Source: Candidatus Thermofonsia Clade 1 bacterium (lineage in GTDB: Bacteria; Chloroflexota; Anaerolineae; Aggregatilineales; UBA2796). From it: DNA of 64,000 nucleotides. Each line of letters begins with the position of its first letter. Position 1 is the first letter of the stretch. Positions 25,251 through 34,368 of this stretch are shown one piece after another. Under the pieces are notes generated by a model, which was not told where the DNA came from, did no database searches, and worked only from the letters and a program-made list of their open reading frames with translations. Location: positions 124,001 to 188,000 of the forward strand of contig PGTK01000002.1 of NCBI GenBank assembly GCA_002794705.1. Reading direction: 5' to 3'. A program made the translations under genes and the position numbers.

Positions 25251-26607
25251 CATCCGCCTCATCTTGTTGTGCATCGCCCAAGAGCTCGCCTGTCAGCGCG
25301 TCTTCCAGCTCGCCGCCACCTGAGTCTTGCGTCGGCACGAACCAGCCGACCGTGCGCAACTGCGGACGCAGATAACGGCGCGCCACATCATGGATATCCT
25401 CCAAAGTCACAGAGAGCAGACGCTCTTCAAAGGTCAGGAAGAATTCGTAACTGCCCGCCACATGCTCAAAGTAGGCAAGCCAGAACGCCTGATTGGTGAC
25501 GCTCTCCGTGCTATAGGCGAAGAGCGCTCGTGCCTGCTTACGCGCCTTATCCAGCTCCGCCTGCGTGATTTCACCATTGATAGCTTTAGCCAGTTCAGCA
25601 TCCAACGCCGCCTCGACCTCTTCAAGCGTACGCCCCTCACGCAGGGTGAGGTCAATGGAGTACAGGTACGGATCAGCAGAGGGGTACATCCCTGAGCTAA
25701 AGCCCGCCACCAGCTCGGTCTTGACCAGCGCCTGATACAAGCGCGAGGTCTTATTGCCAATCCCGCCGCCGCCAAAGCCGCTGGCGCCGCCCAGAATGCT
25801 ATCCAGCATGAACAGCTTGATCCAGTCGGGATGGGTCACGGCTGGCACTTTATAAACGACTGAGAGCATCGGCGTCGGACCGGGGCGTTCGACGCGCACG
25901 CGGCGCTCGCCCTGCTGAGGCGGCTCTGGGCGCACGAACGGCTTGGGCAAGTCCGCAGGCGGAATGTTTCCGTACAGCTCCTCAATGCGGCGCAACAGCG
26001 CTGCGCTCTCAAAGTCGCCCACAGCCGAGAGGATAGCGTTATTCGGCGCGTAGTAAGTGCGATAGTGCGCATAGAGATCGTCACGGGTCATGGTCTCTAG
26101 ATCAGCCATATCGCCGATGATCTCGTGATGATAGCCGTGTACGCGGAAAGCAGCCGCTTGCACTTCCTCGCCCAGCCCAAAAGAGGGGCTATTCTCCAGA
26201 CCCTGCCGCTCGCTGATGATGACCGTGCGCTCGCTCTCAACCTCTTCAGGCACAAATTGAGCGTTGATCATGCGATCCGCCTCAGCGCGCAGCGCGAGGT
26301 CAATGCGATCAGCGGGCATGGTCTCAAAATAAGCAGTGTAATCAAGGGACGTTTGAGCGTTCCAAGCGCCGCCTTCGCGGTCAATCAGCTTATCTAGCAC
26401 GCCAGCTGGGAAATTGGGCGTGCCTTTGAACATCATATGCTCTACCCAATGCGAGATGCCCGTCTTGCCGCTTGGCTCGTTACGGCTGCCCACGCGATAC
26501 AGCACCCAGAAGCTGATCACAGGCGCCTTGTGCGATTCTTTCAGTAGAACGATCAAACCATTGGGCAAAACATGGCGCGTGACGCCATTTTTGGAATGTG
26601 TTGTCAT
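25237..26607 (-). CDS. M16-family zinc peptidase, catalytic subunit
   Basis: A 456-residue peptidase. TGISHWVEHMMFKGT contains the inverted zinc motif HxxEH, and a downstream Glu lies in the SERTVIISERQ region. The N-terminal LPNGLIVLLKESHKAPVISFWVLYRVGSRNEPSGKTG is the usual opening. The C terminus ends in an acidic DEADDDDE tail. It should degrade small peptides as a dimer with the downstream inactive subunit. Probably cytoplasmic: no signal peptide is seen. Confidence 0.92.
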   Translation of the reverse strand: MTTHSKNGVTRHVLPNGLIVLLKESHKAPVISFWVLYRVGSRNEPSGKTGISHWVEHMMFKGTPNFPAGVLDKLIDREGGAWNAQTSLDYTAYFETMPADRIDLALRAEADRMINAQFVPEEVESERTVIISERQGLENSPSFGLGEEVQAAAFRVHGYHHEIIGDMADLETMTRDDLYAHYRTYYAPNNAILSAVGDFESAALLRRIEELYGNIPPADLPKPFVRPEPPQQGERRVRVERPGPTPMLSVVYKVPAVTHPDWIKLFMLDSILGGASGFGGGGIGNKTSRLYQALVKTELVAGFSSGMYPSADPYLYSIDLTLREGRTLEEVEAALDAELAKAINGEITQAELDKARKQARALFAYSTESVTNQAFWLAYFEHVAGSYEFFLTFEERLLSVTLEDIHDVARRYLRPQLRTVGWFVPTQDSGGGELEDALTGELLGDAQQDEADDDDE

Positions 26608-26837
26608 GCGGATACTCGTCTAGCTCAGTCGAATAAGGGGCGTTTCGCCCCCAAGTGCCATTGGATGAGTGTACTAAAACTGCGGCAGAATTGCCACAGC
26701 GTGAGTGCTAAGCACCATGCTATCAAGTGTTTTATCTGGTGGAATTGCTGGCAACTTCAGCGCAGGCGCTTTCTAGGGCATTTTGCGCACTCTCTCCCAA
26801 CTTATATAAATTTTCGTCTTAAATGCACCTATAGATG

Positions 26838-26865
26838 TTGACACGGAGAGTTTTTGCGCTATGCT
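26838..26865 (+). promoter_or_regulatory. Promoter of the secreted protein gene
   Basis: TTGACA (26838-26843), a 16-base spacer and TATGCT (26860-26865), 35 bases before the ATG at 26901. The rest of the 293-base gap between the M16 gene and this one shows no ORF. Confidence 0.65.
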
Positions 26866-26900
26866 GTAAAGTGTCTTCCAATAGCATTGGAGAGTCAACT

Positions 26901-27940
26901 ATGTCTAAGTATATTCGTTTTTTGACTGTTGGAGTTCTGCTCTTGCCTCGCTAAGCGCAGTCTTCACTGTGCGCGCTGCTATTGTCGTCCATCCCGGCAA
27001 CCTGCAGGGTTGGTTCATTGGCACAGTGGCGCCAACTGGAGTGCCTGCCTTCGCTGATTTCATCAATGGTTTTGGCACACCGCCGCTTGGTACAGGCAGC
27101 TACCGTGTCACTATCGCTGTGCCCAACACTAAGCGCCAAATAGCGCGTGCAGACTACAACGGTACGCCGCTCAATAGCTTGAGTATCAGCTACAGCACAC
27201 ATCGTGTCGGCACTAACCCAAATGATTGGTATATAAATGTCTACATTAACACAACAGGCGCGCCCGGTCTTGCCAATTGTCGCCTCGACTTTGCGCCTAA
27301 TGCAGGTCCGATAGGTTCATGGATCACGCACAATGCCACAGGCGCGTCCAATGGTTGGTATAGCACGTGCGCTCCATCTTTAATGAACGTCTCTTTTGCA
27401 ACAGTTCTCAGCACTTTCCCCAGTGCTGTGCTTAGATCGCCTTTTGTGGCAGGCGCGCCTTCAATTGTCTTCAACATGGGCGATACAGCAGCTAGCTATG
27501 TTAACTACGACGGCGCGATTGATGCGATCAGTATTAATGGCACCACATGGGACTTTGAGCTAGTCGGTCCCGCCGCCGGCTCGATCGATTTCTTCAATTC
27601 GGGCGATTGCCGCGTTGATCCGCGCCCCGGCGACCGCTTAGCCATCTGCTGCGAAGCGAACCGAATCGTAGTCTACGGTGTGGCGAACAACAGCCGCGGC
27701 TTCCTGCTCAGCACCTTTGACTTTGAAGACCTAGTCAAAGCAGGTTCGAGAGGAATCTACATTGACAGAAGACAGGACGGCGTGATTTCAGCCAGCATGA
27801 GCAAGTCCGAGAATATGTGGGTAGCTTGGAACGGCGGTCAGTATAACGCTACAGGGCAGCCCAATCAGGGTTTTGCTAAGCTGGTGCGCTGTCCGTTGCC
27901 TAGCAGTGTTATCGAGCTGCTCAAGCAACGCAGCGAATAG
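26901..27940 (+). pseudogene. Secreted hypothetical protein with frameshift in the signal peptide
   Basis: A good ribosome site (GGAGAG) precedes ATG 26901, which reads MSKYIRFLTVGVLLLPR and then stops at 26952. The main reading frame lies in another phase and, read back from GTG 26969, continues ALASLSAVFTVRAAIVVHPG. Joining the two near base 26940 gives a normal signal peptide followed by about 320 residues. So one base appears missing (or two extra), by real mutation or assembly error. The mature part contains two Cys-bearing beta-rich segments (e.g. DCRVDPRPGDRLAICCEAN) and no family I recognise. If no shift occurs, only a leaderless 323-residue product from GTG 26969 is possible. Confidence 0.7.
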
Positions 27941-27950
27941 CTTCATGTGT

Positions 27951-27980
27951 GTGCCCCTGCTCAGCCTCGAGCAGGGGCAC
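27951..27980. terminator. Hairpin between convergent genes
   Basis: GTGCCCCTGCTC (27951-27962) and GAGCAGGGGCAC (27969-27980) form a perfect 12-bp stem with a 6-base loop, 10 bases after the secreted-protein stop and just before the end of the converging TPR-like gene. No T tract; likely a bidirectional 3' end. Confidence 0.7.
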
Positions 27981-27982
27981 GC

Positions 27983-29071
27983 TCAACTAAACAGATTGAT
28001 GATCAGCACAATCGCCGCCACAGCATTCAAGCCCGCCAGCACAAGCACACCAATTGGTAATGCTCTAGGCGCAGGAGCGACCTGAATTTCCTCAGGAATG
28101 CGCGCAAATGGATCAGAAGAATCGGAATAACTGACGCTGCGCCCCAGTTTGCCCCGTCCCTTGCCGCCAAAAAGGCTCGGCGGCGCGCTACGCGGGCGCG
28201 GCGGCGGCGGTAGAGGGGCTGGCTCTGGACTCACAAGGTCTTCAGGTGAAAGCGGTGCGTCATCGCCCTGCTCGAAAGGACTTTCGTCAAAGCTCTCAGG
28301 TGGTTGATAAAGCGAGAGGTCAGGCGGCTCAGCCTCAAAGAGTGCTTCTTCACTGAAAACATCTGCCAAAGGCGAGTCGTCGCTCTCAGCAAAAAGCGAC
28401 TCGTCCGCATAGCCAAATGGACTGACCGACGGCGCACTGAGACGCTCTGAAGGCTCATCTGTGCGCTCCTCAGCGCTTGGTATCGGCGGATACATGCTGC
28501 TGAAGTCAAAATTATCTAGATCATCTGCAAACTGGTCTGTGGGCGGGCTGAAAGGCGCTTCTGTGGACGGCACACTGGTGAAAACACTGTTTGAAGTGCC
28601 GAGCGGTAAGTTGGCGAGCCAAGCATCGTAATCTTCATCAGAAAACGCCGGCACGCTGCCGCCGCTTCCTCGCCCAGAGGCACTCTCCGATCCCCTACCC
28701 CACTCAACGCTGGTCGGAGGCGACGCTACTTGCGCACTGCTAAAAGGCGAGCCTGCAAACGGATCGTCAACAGGCGCGCTGCCAAAAGGCGAACCAGCGA
28801 ATGGATCATCAGCAGGCGGTGCGTGGCGCGCTTGCAACGCTTGGAGTCCCTTGATTGCCTTCTGATTGTTCGGATTGATGTCCAGCACGTTCTCAAGGCA
28901 GATTGTCTGCTCTTCAACGGTATCCACGCACGCGCTGAGCCATAACCACGCCTGTTCATTCATCTGATCAACGCTCACGATCTGCTCAAGCAGACGGCGC
29001 GCCTCCGCTTTGCGATTTGCCTTCACATACTCAATGGCGCTCCGCAACATAGCCTCCAGGTTAGGCGGCAT
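27983..29071 (-). CDS. TPR-like, tail-anchored acidic protein
   Basis: About 362 residues. The N terminus (residues 1-75) forms TPR-like helices (LEAMLRSAIEYVKANRKAEARRLLEQIVSVDQMNEQAWLWLSACV...ENVLDINPNNQKAIKGLQAL). The middle is acidic, Pro/Ser-rich and repetitive (DDPFAGSPF appears twice), likely disordered. The C terminus ends with one hydrophobic helix (ALPIGVLVLAGLNAVAAIVLIINLF), so it is tail-anchored. Start 29071 is set by GAGAGGGAAG upstream; an earlier ATG at 29092 is possible. It lies 21 bases after the Ser/Thr kinase gene, so it is a plausible partner or substrate of the kinase. Confidence 0.82.
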   Translation of the reverse strand: MPPNLEAMLRSAIEYVKANRKAEARRLLEQIVSVDQMNEQAWLWLSACVDTVEEQTICLENVLDINPNNQKAIKGLQALQARHAPPADDPFAGSPFGSAPVDDPFAGSPFSSAQVASPPTSVEWGRGSESASGRGSGGSVPAFSDEDYDAWLANLPLGTSNSVFTSVPSTEAPFSPPTDQFADDLDNFDFSSMYPPIPSAEERTDEPSERLSAPSVSPFGYADESLFAESDDSPLADVFSEEALFEAEPPDLSLYQPPESFDESPFEQGDDAPLSPEDLVSPEPAPLPPPPRPRSAPPSLFGGKGRGKLGRSVSYSDSSDPFARIPEEIQVAPAPRALPIGVLVLAGLNAVAAIVLIINLFS

Positions 29072-29092
29072 GGCGACTTCCCTCTCAAACAA

Positions 29093-30631
29093 TCAGGGCA
29101 AGCTGACAATCTCACAAGTATTCAAGCGCGTAGAGCATACAGCAAGCGTCTGATCGCCGCGTTGCACACGGAAAACATCGAGCGCAGCGCTTGCCTCCCA
29201 GAAAGGCGCTTCATTGCGCAAGGTGAGCGGGCGCTCAGGGTTCAAGCAGGTCTCAGGGAGCGGCACATTGGTGGTTGTGCGTATGACCGTGCATTGTGCA
29301 GGCTGCAAAATCAGATTACGTGGGAATTCTGCCACGCGGTTACCCTGCTCAAAGCGCAACTCGCCCAATGGCAAGGCTTGCTGACCTGTGTTGTAAACGA
29401 CGAACAGGTTGCTCCCATAGACGAATCGAACTGCAGGCAGTGCAAATGGCGTTGCCTCTAGAGAAGGTGGTGTTGCCTGCGGCGTGAGGAAATAAGCAGA
29501 CAGCGCCATAGTGACCATAACAAGACCCGCCAAAAGCAGGAACATCCAAGGGGAGGCACGCTTGGCAAGTCTGCGCTCAGCCAGTTGCTGTAATGATGCT
29601 GTGTGAGCGAGGCTCGTATCCCGAAAAGTTGAGTCATCAAGGCGCGGCTTAGGCGCTGAGGCAGGCGCAGACATCTGGCTAGTCGAGAGCATGGGCGTTG
29701 GCGTGGGATCAAGCGCAACGGCAGGTGCGCTCACCTCTGTGCTGCTCAGCTTGATGGGCGTCGTTTTGCTGCTGTGCGCCTCGCGTAGCGCCTTCGCAAA
29801 TTCCGCAGCAGTCTGCCAGCGATCCTCAGGGCGTTTCTCCAGCGCCTTCAAAATGACTTGCTCAACCGCCTCTGAGAGGTCAGGGCGAAGGCTACGCGGC
29901 GGCGGCGGTGGCGTGGAAATATGGAGCAAAGCCAGACTCATCGCCGAGTCAGCGTCAAAAGGCGTCTGTCCCGTGACCATCTCATAGACGATCACGCCGA
30001 GCGAATAAATATCGCTCTGCGGCACTGCCCGATCTGAGGCGACGGCTTGCTCAGGCGCGATGTAGCGCGGCGTGCCGAAAGCTGTACCAAGCGTTTGATC
30101 GCCGCTTGTTTCCATCAGCAAGCCGAAGTCCATCAAAACGGCGCGCTTATCGCTCTCGATCATAATGTTGGAAGGCTTCACATCGCGGTGGATCACGCCT
30201 TTGGAATGGGCGTAATCCAATGCAGCGCTCACATCATCCACGATGTGCAGCATTGTTTTTGTTTCAATGAATTTCTTCTGAGCGCGCAGCCGCTTGAGCT
30301 TCTGCAGCAGCGTCTGACCCTCCAGCAGGCGCATGGCGAGATAGTACAAATTCTCGCCCTGTCCGAACTGGTAGACTGTGACGATGTTGGGATGATGCAA
30401 GTTCGCCACTGCACGCGCTTCACGGAAGAAGCGCTGCTTCATCTCATCGCTATCTTCAGCCTGCGGCGTGATGACCTTGATAGCAGCAGGGCGGCTCAAG
30501 TTGGGATCGTAACCCTCGTAGACCCGCGCCATGCCGCCGCGCCCGATCAAGCGCCTGATTTCATAGTCGCCTAGCCGTGTGCCGATCAGCGGATCAGCCG
30601 TCTGTTCTGCGTTTTTCTGTGAAGCCGTCAC
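29093..30631 (-). CDS. Membrane-anchored Ser/Thr protein kinase (PknB-like)
   Basis: A 512-residue kinase. The cytoplasmic kinase domain (about residues 20-285) has GRGGMARVYEG, catalytic Lys52 (AAIKV), HRDVKPSN with Asp150, DFG at 168-170 and an APE-type RYIAPEQ. A Pro/Ser/Thr-rich linker, one membrane helix (about 354-374) and an extracellular C-terminal domain of about 130 residues with Cys (FVYGSNLFVVYNTGQQALPLGELRFEQG) follow. The outside part may sense a ligand. It is flanked 22 bases upstream by the receiver-roadblock gene and 21 bases downstream by the TPR-like gene, so the three are one operon. Confidence 0.93.
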   Translation of the reverse strand: MTASQKNAEQTADPLIGTRLGDYEIRRLIGRGGMARVYEGYDPNLSRPAAIKVITPQAEDSDEMKQRFFREARAVANLHHPNIVTVYQFGQGENLYYLAMRLLEGQTLLQKLKRLRAQKKFIETKTMLHIVDDVSAALDYAHSKGVIHRDVKPSNIMIESDKRAVLMDFGLLMETSGDQTLGTAFGTPRYIAPEQAVASDRAVPQSDIYSLGVIVYEMVTGQTPFDADSAMSLALLHISTPPPPPRSLRPDLSEAVEQVILKALEKRPEDRWQTAAEFAKALREAHSSKTTPIKLSSTEVSAPAVALDPTPTPMLSTSQMSAPASAPKPRLDDSTFRDTSLAHTASLQQLAERRLAKRASPWMFLLLAGLVMVTMALSAYFLTPQATPPSLEATPFALPAVRFVYGSNLFVVYNTGQQALPLGELRFEQGNRVAEFPRNLILQPAQCTVIRTTTNVPLPETCLNPERPLTLRNEAPFWEASAALDVFRVQRGDQTLAVCSTRLNTCEIVSLP

Positions 30632-30653
30632 AGCTCTTGCTCAGACCTTTTGC

Positions 30654-31826
30654 CTATTCCTCGATCTCACCAATGATACCTTGCATCAGCGCATCATCAA
30701 AAGTCATGCGGCTTTCAGGCGAGAGTGCAATGGCGCTCTCTGCCAACTTATCAGGATCGAACAACGCCTCTGCTTGGGTGAGGTCAACGCTATCAAGTGC
30801 ATCCAGCACGCTCGGATCGAAACTGGCAACAGGTTGTGTGGGTGCTGGGCGCGGCGACGCAAGATTGGTGGGCATAGCGGGCTTATCAGCAGTGGGCTTG
30901 CTCGGAGCAACCTGCGCCTGCACAGCGCGCAGTTCCTGCGTGCGCGTCTTGCGCTTGGCATGGGCATCGGGCTTGGCGTGCAAGGCAGGCGAGGAAGGCT
31001 TTGGATCGAAGGCGACCGGCCCCACAATTTCCAACAGCTGATTGATTGCCGTTGCCCCGAAGCGCTTCACATTGCCCAGAGCAGCGGGCGGCGCTGCGCG
31101 GTCATAGACCAGAATTACAAAGTGATGCAAGCCCAAGCTCAAGCCAAAGACCGTACTGCGCTCTGCATCATAGTACTTCAGCACACGCGGTTGCCCGCCC
31201 AGAGCTGGCAGCATCTTGATAGTGTTGCCAAAGCCGGGCGCCAGCGCCGCCGCAAATAGATCGCGGTCAACATAGCCGGCTGCGCCGTCATAGCCGATCA
31301 CCTTGCCGTTACGATCAGCAAGAATGACCGCCATAGCGTTCACATTGCGCATCAGCTCAAAGAGAATCCGTTGAATCTGCCCATTGTATTCTAGCGGCGG
31401 CACAGGGATGATCTCTTCAGGCGCTGCATCACGTGGCGCAGCTTCAGGTCCATCAAGGGCAATCCGCAAAGCGCGAATGAATGCCTCAGGCGCCATCGGA
31501 CGGCGTAAATACTGGAAAGGCGACTGGGCAATAGTCTCATCATCCAGTTCAGGGTCGTCTTCCTCGCCGACCACAATTACAGGCAAGGCTGCCATCTCAC
31601 GTTTCGCCATCAGCGCTAGGACAGTGCCGCTGCTCGCCTCGCGCAAGGTCTGGCTTGTGATGAGCAAGTCGGGCGGAATGGCGCGTAGTTCCATGAGCGC
31701 GTCATCACCGTTATAGGTCTCGATCAGGCGCGGACGGCGCTCCATGAGTTCCATCGCAGCGCGCACGAGGTGATAGAGCTTCTGCTGCGGATCAACGATG
31801 ATAATTCGCGGACTGCTTGTTGACAT
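30654..31826 (-). CDS. Degenerate receiver plus roadblock/LC7-like protein
   Basis: A 390-residue soluble protein. Residues 7-128 look like a response-regulator receiver, but the phospho-acceptor Asp is Thr57 (DLLITSQ) and the conserved Lys is Arg (YLRRPM), so normal phosphotransfer is unlikely. Residues 145-275 (QIQRILFELMRNVNAMAVILADRNGKVIGYDG...) resemble a roadblock/LC7 domain, a fold used for small-GTPase regulation and scaffolding. A basic, Pro/Ala-rich linker and a short acidic helical tail (SVDLTQAEALFDPDKL) follow. Located between a histidine kinase and a Ser/Thr kinase. It may be a phosphorylation-independent adaptor. Function inferred only. Confidence 0.8.
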   Translation of the reverse strand: MSTSSPRIIIVDPQQKLYHLVRAAMELMERRPRLIETYNGDDALMELRAIPPDLLITSQTLREASSGTVLALMAKREMAALPVIVVGEEDDPELDDETIAQSPFQYLRRPMAPEAFIRALRIALDGPEAAPRDAAPEEIIPVPPLEYNGQIQRILFELMRNVNAMAVILADRNGKVIGYDGAAGYVDRDLFAAALAPGFGNTIKMLPALGGQPRVLKYYDAERSTVFGLSLGLHHFVILVYDRAAPPAALGNVKRFGATAINQLLEIVGPVAFDPKPSSPALHAKPDAHAKRKTRTQELRAVQAQVAPSKPTADKPAMPTNLASPRPAPTQPVASFDPSVLDALDSVDLTQAEALFDPDKLAESAIALSPESRMTFDDALMQGIIGEIEE

Positions 31827-31928
31827 TTTTCACCTACCAAATGCTTGGGCGATCCCATCAAAAGTTGGTGTCGCTTGGCTGGACGTTAGGAATAGCTTAC
31901 AGTATAACCCAAAAACAACGCTACGCAG

Positions 31929-33389
31929 CTAGTTCGCTTGCACAGTAGCACTGTTCGGCTTGTTCTGCGTGTTGCGCGTGGCGGCTGATCTGCCATTGGT
32001 GCTTGGCAAAACGCGCGTGGGCAGCAGCAAGCTGATCTTCGTGCCTCGGTTCGGCGCGCTTTCTAGGCGCAATTGCGCGCCAATGGCTTGGGCGCGCTCA
32101 CGCATGTTGACCATGCCCAAGCTGCCACGCGACTCATAATTGCCGCTCACAGCCGCCACATCGAAGCCTTTGCCGTAATCTTGCACCTCAACTAAGACAT
32201 GCCGTCCTTGCCGCATGAAACGGATATCAATATGAGGCGTCTGGGCGTATTTGCGCGCATTGCCAACCGCTTCCTCAATGATGTAGAACAGCGGACCTTG
32301 GCGATGCGGCTCGATCAGATCGGCTACGCCTTCCTCAATCGAAAGACGGACAGGTAAGTTGTGAGTCTCTAGCATTTTTTGGCTCAGCTGCTCTAGCGCA
32401 GGCACAATACCTTGTGTCTCTAGGACTAGCGGACGCAGCGTGAAGAGCATGTGGCGCAAATTCTTGACAGTTTCGCGGGCTGTGGTCTCAATCTGCTGCA
32501 ATTCGGGCAGGAGTTCATTGAGGCGGTTGTTCTTGATCAGCTGACGACAATAATCAAGGCGCATGGCGATAAGCGAGACTTGCTGAGTCGGACCGTCATG
32601 CAGATCGCGGGCGAGTTTCTTGCGCGCCTCCTCCTCTACTTCGATCAGGCGGTCGCGCTCTTGGCGTAAGTTGTTATAGAGAATGGCGTTTTGGATCGCC
32701 ATAGCCGCTTGTGCACTGATCGCAGCGAGTAGCGAGGCTTGATCGGGCGAGAAAGCATTCGCCTGTGTGCTGCTGAAGATCAAAACGCCGTAATTCTCAT
32801 AGCCGACGCGCAACGGGATCAGCATGAGCGAGCGAGCATTGTGCATTGCCACAAAATAGATCAACTCAGGGTCGTTATCTGTGCTGCCTGCAAAGATAGG
32901 TTCAGCACGGCGCAGAGTCTCTGCGACGAGTCCCTCTTCGCCCACCAGCACAAGCGCCTGATCGCGTGGTGGCAAACCACGTGAGCTGACCACATGCAGT
33001 TTGTCATCATCGCCAAAGAGCAGCACGGCACTGGTCAGGCGGGTGCTAGAGGCACCCACGCGCAAGCCCAGCAAGCCGATATCCATAGCGACGTTGAGCG
33101 CTTTTTCGTAATCTAGCGAGGCGCCTAGCGCGTTGGTGATCTCAGCCAAGGCACGCGCTCGCTCTTGTGCGCTCTGCATTGCCTGCTCCACCTGTGCCTT
33201 TTGCTCAGCAGCTTGGCGTGCAAAGGCAAGGCGGCGGGTCAAAAAGCCTAGAACAATCGCTGAGAGGAAGAGCAAACTGCCGCCCAACAAAAAACCAGCT
33301 GGATCAGCACTGCCTAGAGCTAACCCGCCAAAGAATGCACCAAGCGTGACGGCGAAGAGCATGATCAACTTGAGCATAGGTCGCACCAC
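31929..33389 (-). CDS. GAF-domain sensor histidine kinase (NarL-type partner family)
   Basis: A 486-residue kinase. Two N-terminal membrane helices (about 5-25 and 31-52) are followed by a GAF domain (about 80-240). The HisKA_3 dimerisation segment follows, with the phospho-His in EEARKKLARDLHDGPTQQVS, then an HATPase_c domain (IIEEAVGNARKYAQ, DYGKGFD, GSLGMVNMRERAQAIG). HisKA_3 kinases normally phosphorylate LuxR/NarL-type regulators, but none is adjacent. The next gene, 102 bases downstream, encodes a receiver that lacks its Asp. The GAF domain suggests sensing of a small ligand or redox/light state. tRNA-Val lies 98 bases upstream. Confidence 0.92.
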   Translation of the reverse strand: MVRPMLKLIMLFAVTLGAFFGGLALGSADPAGFLLGGSLLFLSAIVLGFLTRRLAFARQAAEQKAQVEQAMQSAQERARALAEITNALGASLDYEKALNVAMDIGLLGLRVGASSTRLTSAVLLFGDDDKLHVVSSRGLPPRDQALVLVGEEGLVAETLRRAEPIFAGSTDNDPELIYFVAMHNARSLMLIPLRVGYENYGVLIFSSTQANAFSPDQASLLAAISAQAAMAIQNAILYNNLRQERDRLIEVEEEARKKLARDLHDGPTQQVSLIAMRLDYCRQLIKNNRLNELLPELQQIETTARETVKNLRHMLFTLRPLVLETQGIVPALEQLSQKMLETHNLPVRLSIEEGVADLIEPHRQGPLFYIIEEAVGNARKYAQTPHIDIRFMRQGRHVLVEVQDYGKGFDVAAVSGNYESRGSLGMVNMRERAQAIGAQLRLESAPNRGTKISLLLPTRVLPSTNGRSAATRNTQNKPNSATVQAN

Positions 33390-33487
33390 ATTCTATCTGA
33401 GCATCGCTCCAACGATATGCACTTTGGATAGCCAAACAAAAGAGCCGCAAGGAATTGCTCCGTGCGGCGTGCCATACTCTCAGCGTG

Positions 33488-33561
<74 letters not shown>

Positions 33562-33727
33562 TTTGTGTTAAACAGTATAGCACGCCCTATCGCGCTTGGC
33601 AAGGCTCAAAATTGTTTAGCTATGCCGATGCTGCGTCTGTCAGTTTAGATTATGGCACATTTCACAGCCAATGCTACAGCGGATATATCTTAAATGCATA
33701 TCGGTTTTAGAGAGCAGCTGCTTTGGC

Positions 33728-34222
33728 TCAGCTCTGCGGCACAAGATTATGATATTGGCGATTGTAGTAGATGAGCGGCACGCGCTCTGGAAAGGCTTGC
33801 GCATAGACCACCTCGCCGATGTAGATGGTGTGTGTGCTGGCTTCATGAGCGGCACGTACAACGCAATCCAGCACGCCCACGCCGCCTTCCAAGAGCGGCG
33901 CGCCCGTCTTTGCCGTGATGTAAGGCACGCCCTCAAAGCGATCCCCTGTAATGCTCGGATCAAGACCGGCAAAGCGCTGTGAGAGCGCCGCCTGATCGCT
34001 GCTAAGCAGCGAGACGCCGAAAACGCCTGCTCGTTGCACAAAATCGTGGGCAAAAGCATTCTTGTTCAAGCACACCAAGACCGTAGGCGGCTCTAGCGAG
34101 ACCGACGTGAAGCTGCTCACAGTCATGCCGACGCGCACACCCTCAAAGGCAGTGGTTACAACCGTCACACCAGTCACCCATTGGCGCATCGTAGCGCGCA
34201 ATGCGTTCGAGTCAACAGACAT
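33728..34222 (-). CDS. Flavin reductase-like FMN-binding protein
   Basis: A 164-residue split-beta-barrel flavin protein. MRQWVTGVTVVTT, MTVSSFTSVSLEPPTVLVCLN and FGVSLLSSDQAALSQRFAG are hallmark segments that hold FMN and NAD(P)H. LDCVVRAAHEASTHTIYIGEVVYA is the usual C-terminal part. It reduces flavin, probably for a partner monooxygenase that is not encoded here. ATG 34222 has AAGGTG upstream; an alternative ATG at 34252 lies ahead of this ribosome site. Confidence 0.92.
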   Translation of the reverse strand: MSVDSNALRATMRQWVTGVTVVTTAFEGVRVGMTVSSFTSVSLEPPTVLVCLNKNAFAHDFVQRAGVFGVSLLSSDQAALSQRFAGLDPSITGDRFEGVPYITAKTGAPLLEGGVGVLDCVVRAAHEASTHTIYIGEVVYAQAFPERVPLIYYNRQYHNLVPQS

Positions 34223-34368
34223 AAGGCACCTTGTTTCAGCAGATGGGTTCACTCTGAGCCTGAATTATAAATCTTTCATGTGAAATTGCCCCTCTGTAGC
34301 TCAAAAGTCGTTTGCTCAGCGTATCTATGAATGTCAGAAGTTCGCTGTGTAGCATGAGGAAATGACCT

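Noticed and set aside
26703..26711. GAGTGCTAA, a CIRCE half-site upstream of the secreted protein gene
   Set aside because: The matching TTAGCACTC nine bases before it is absent, so it is not a CIRCE operator.
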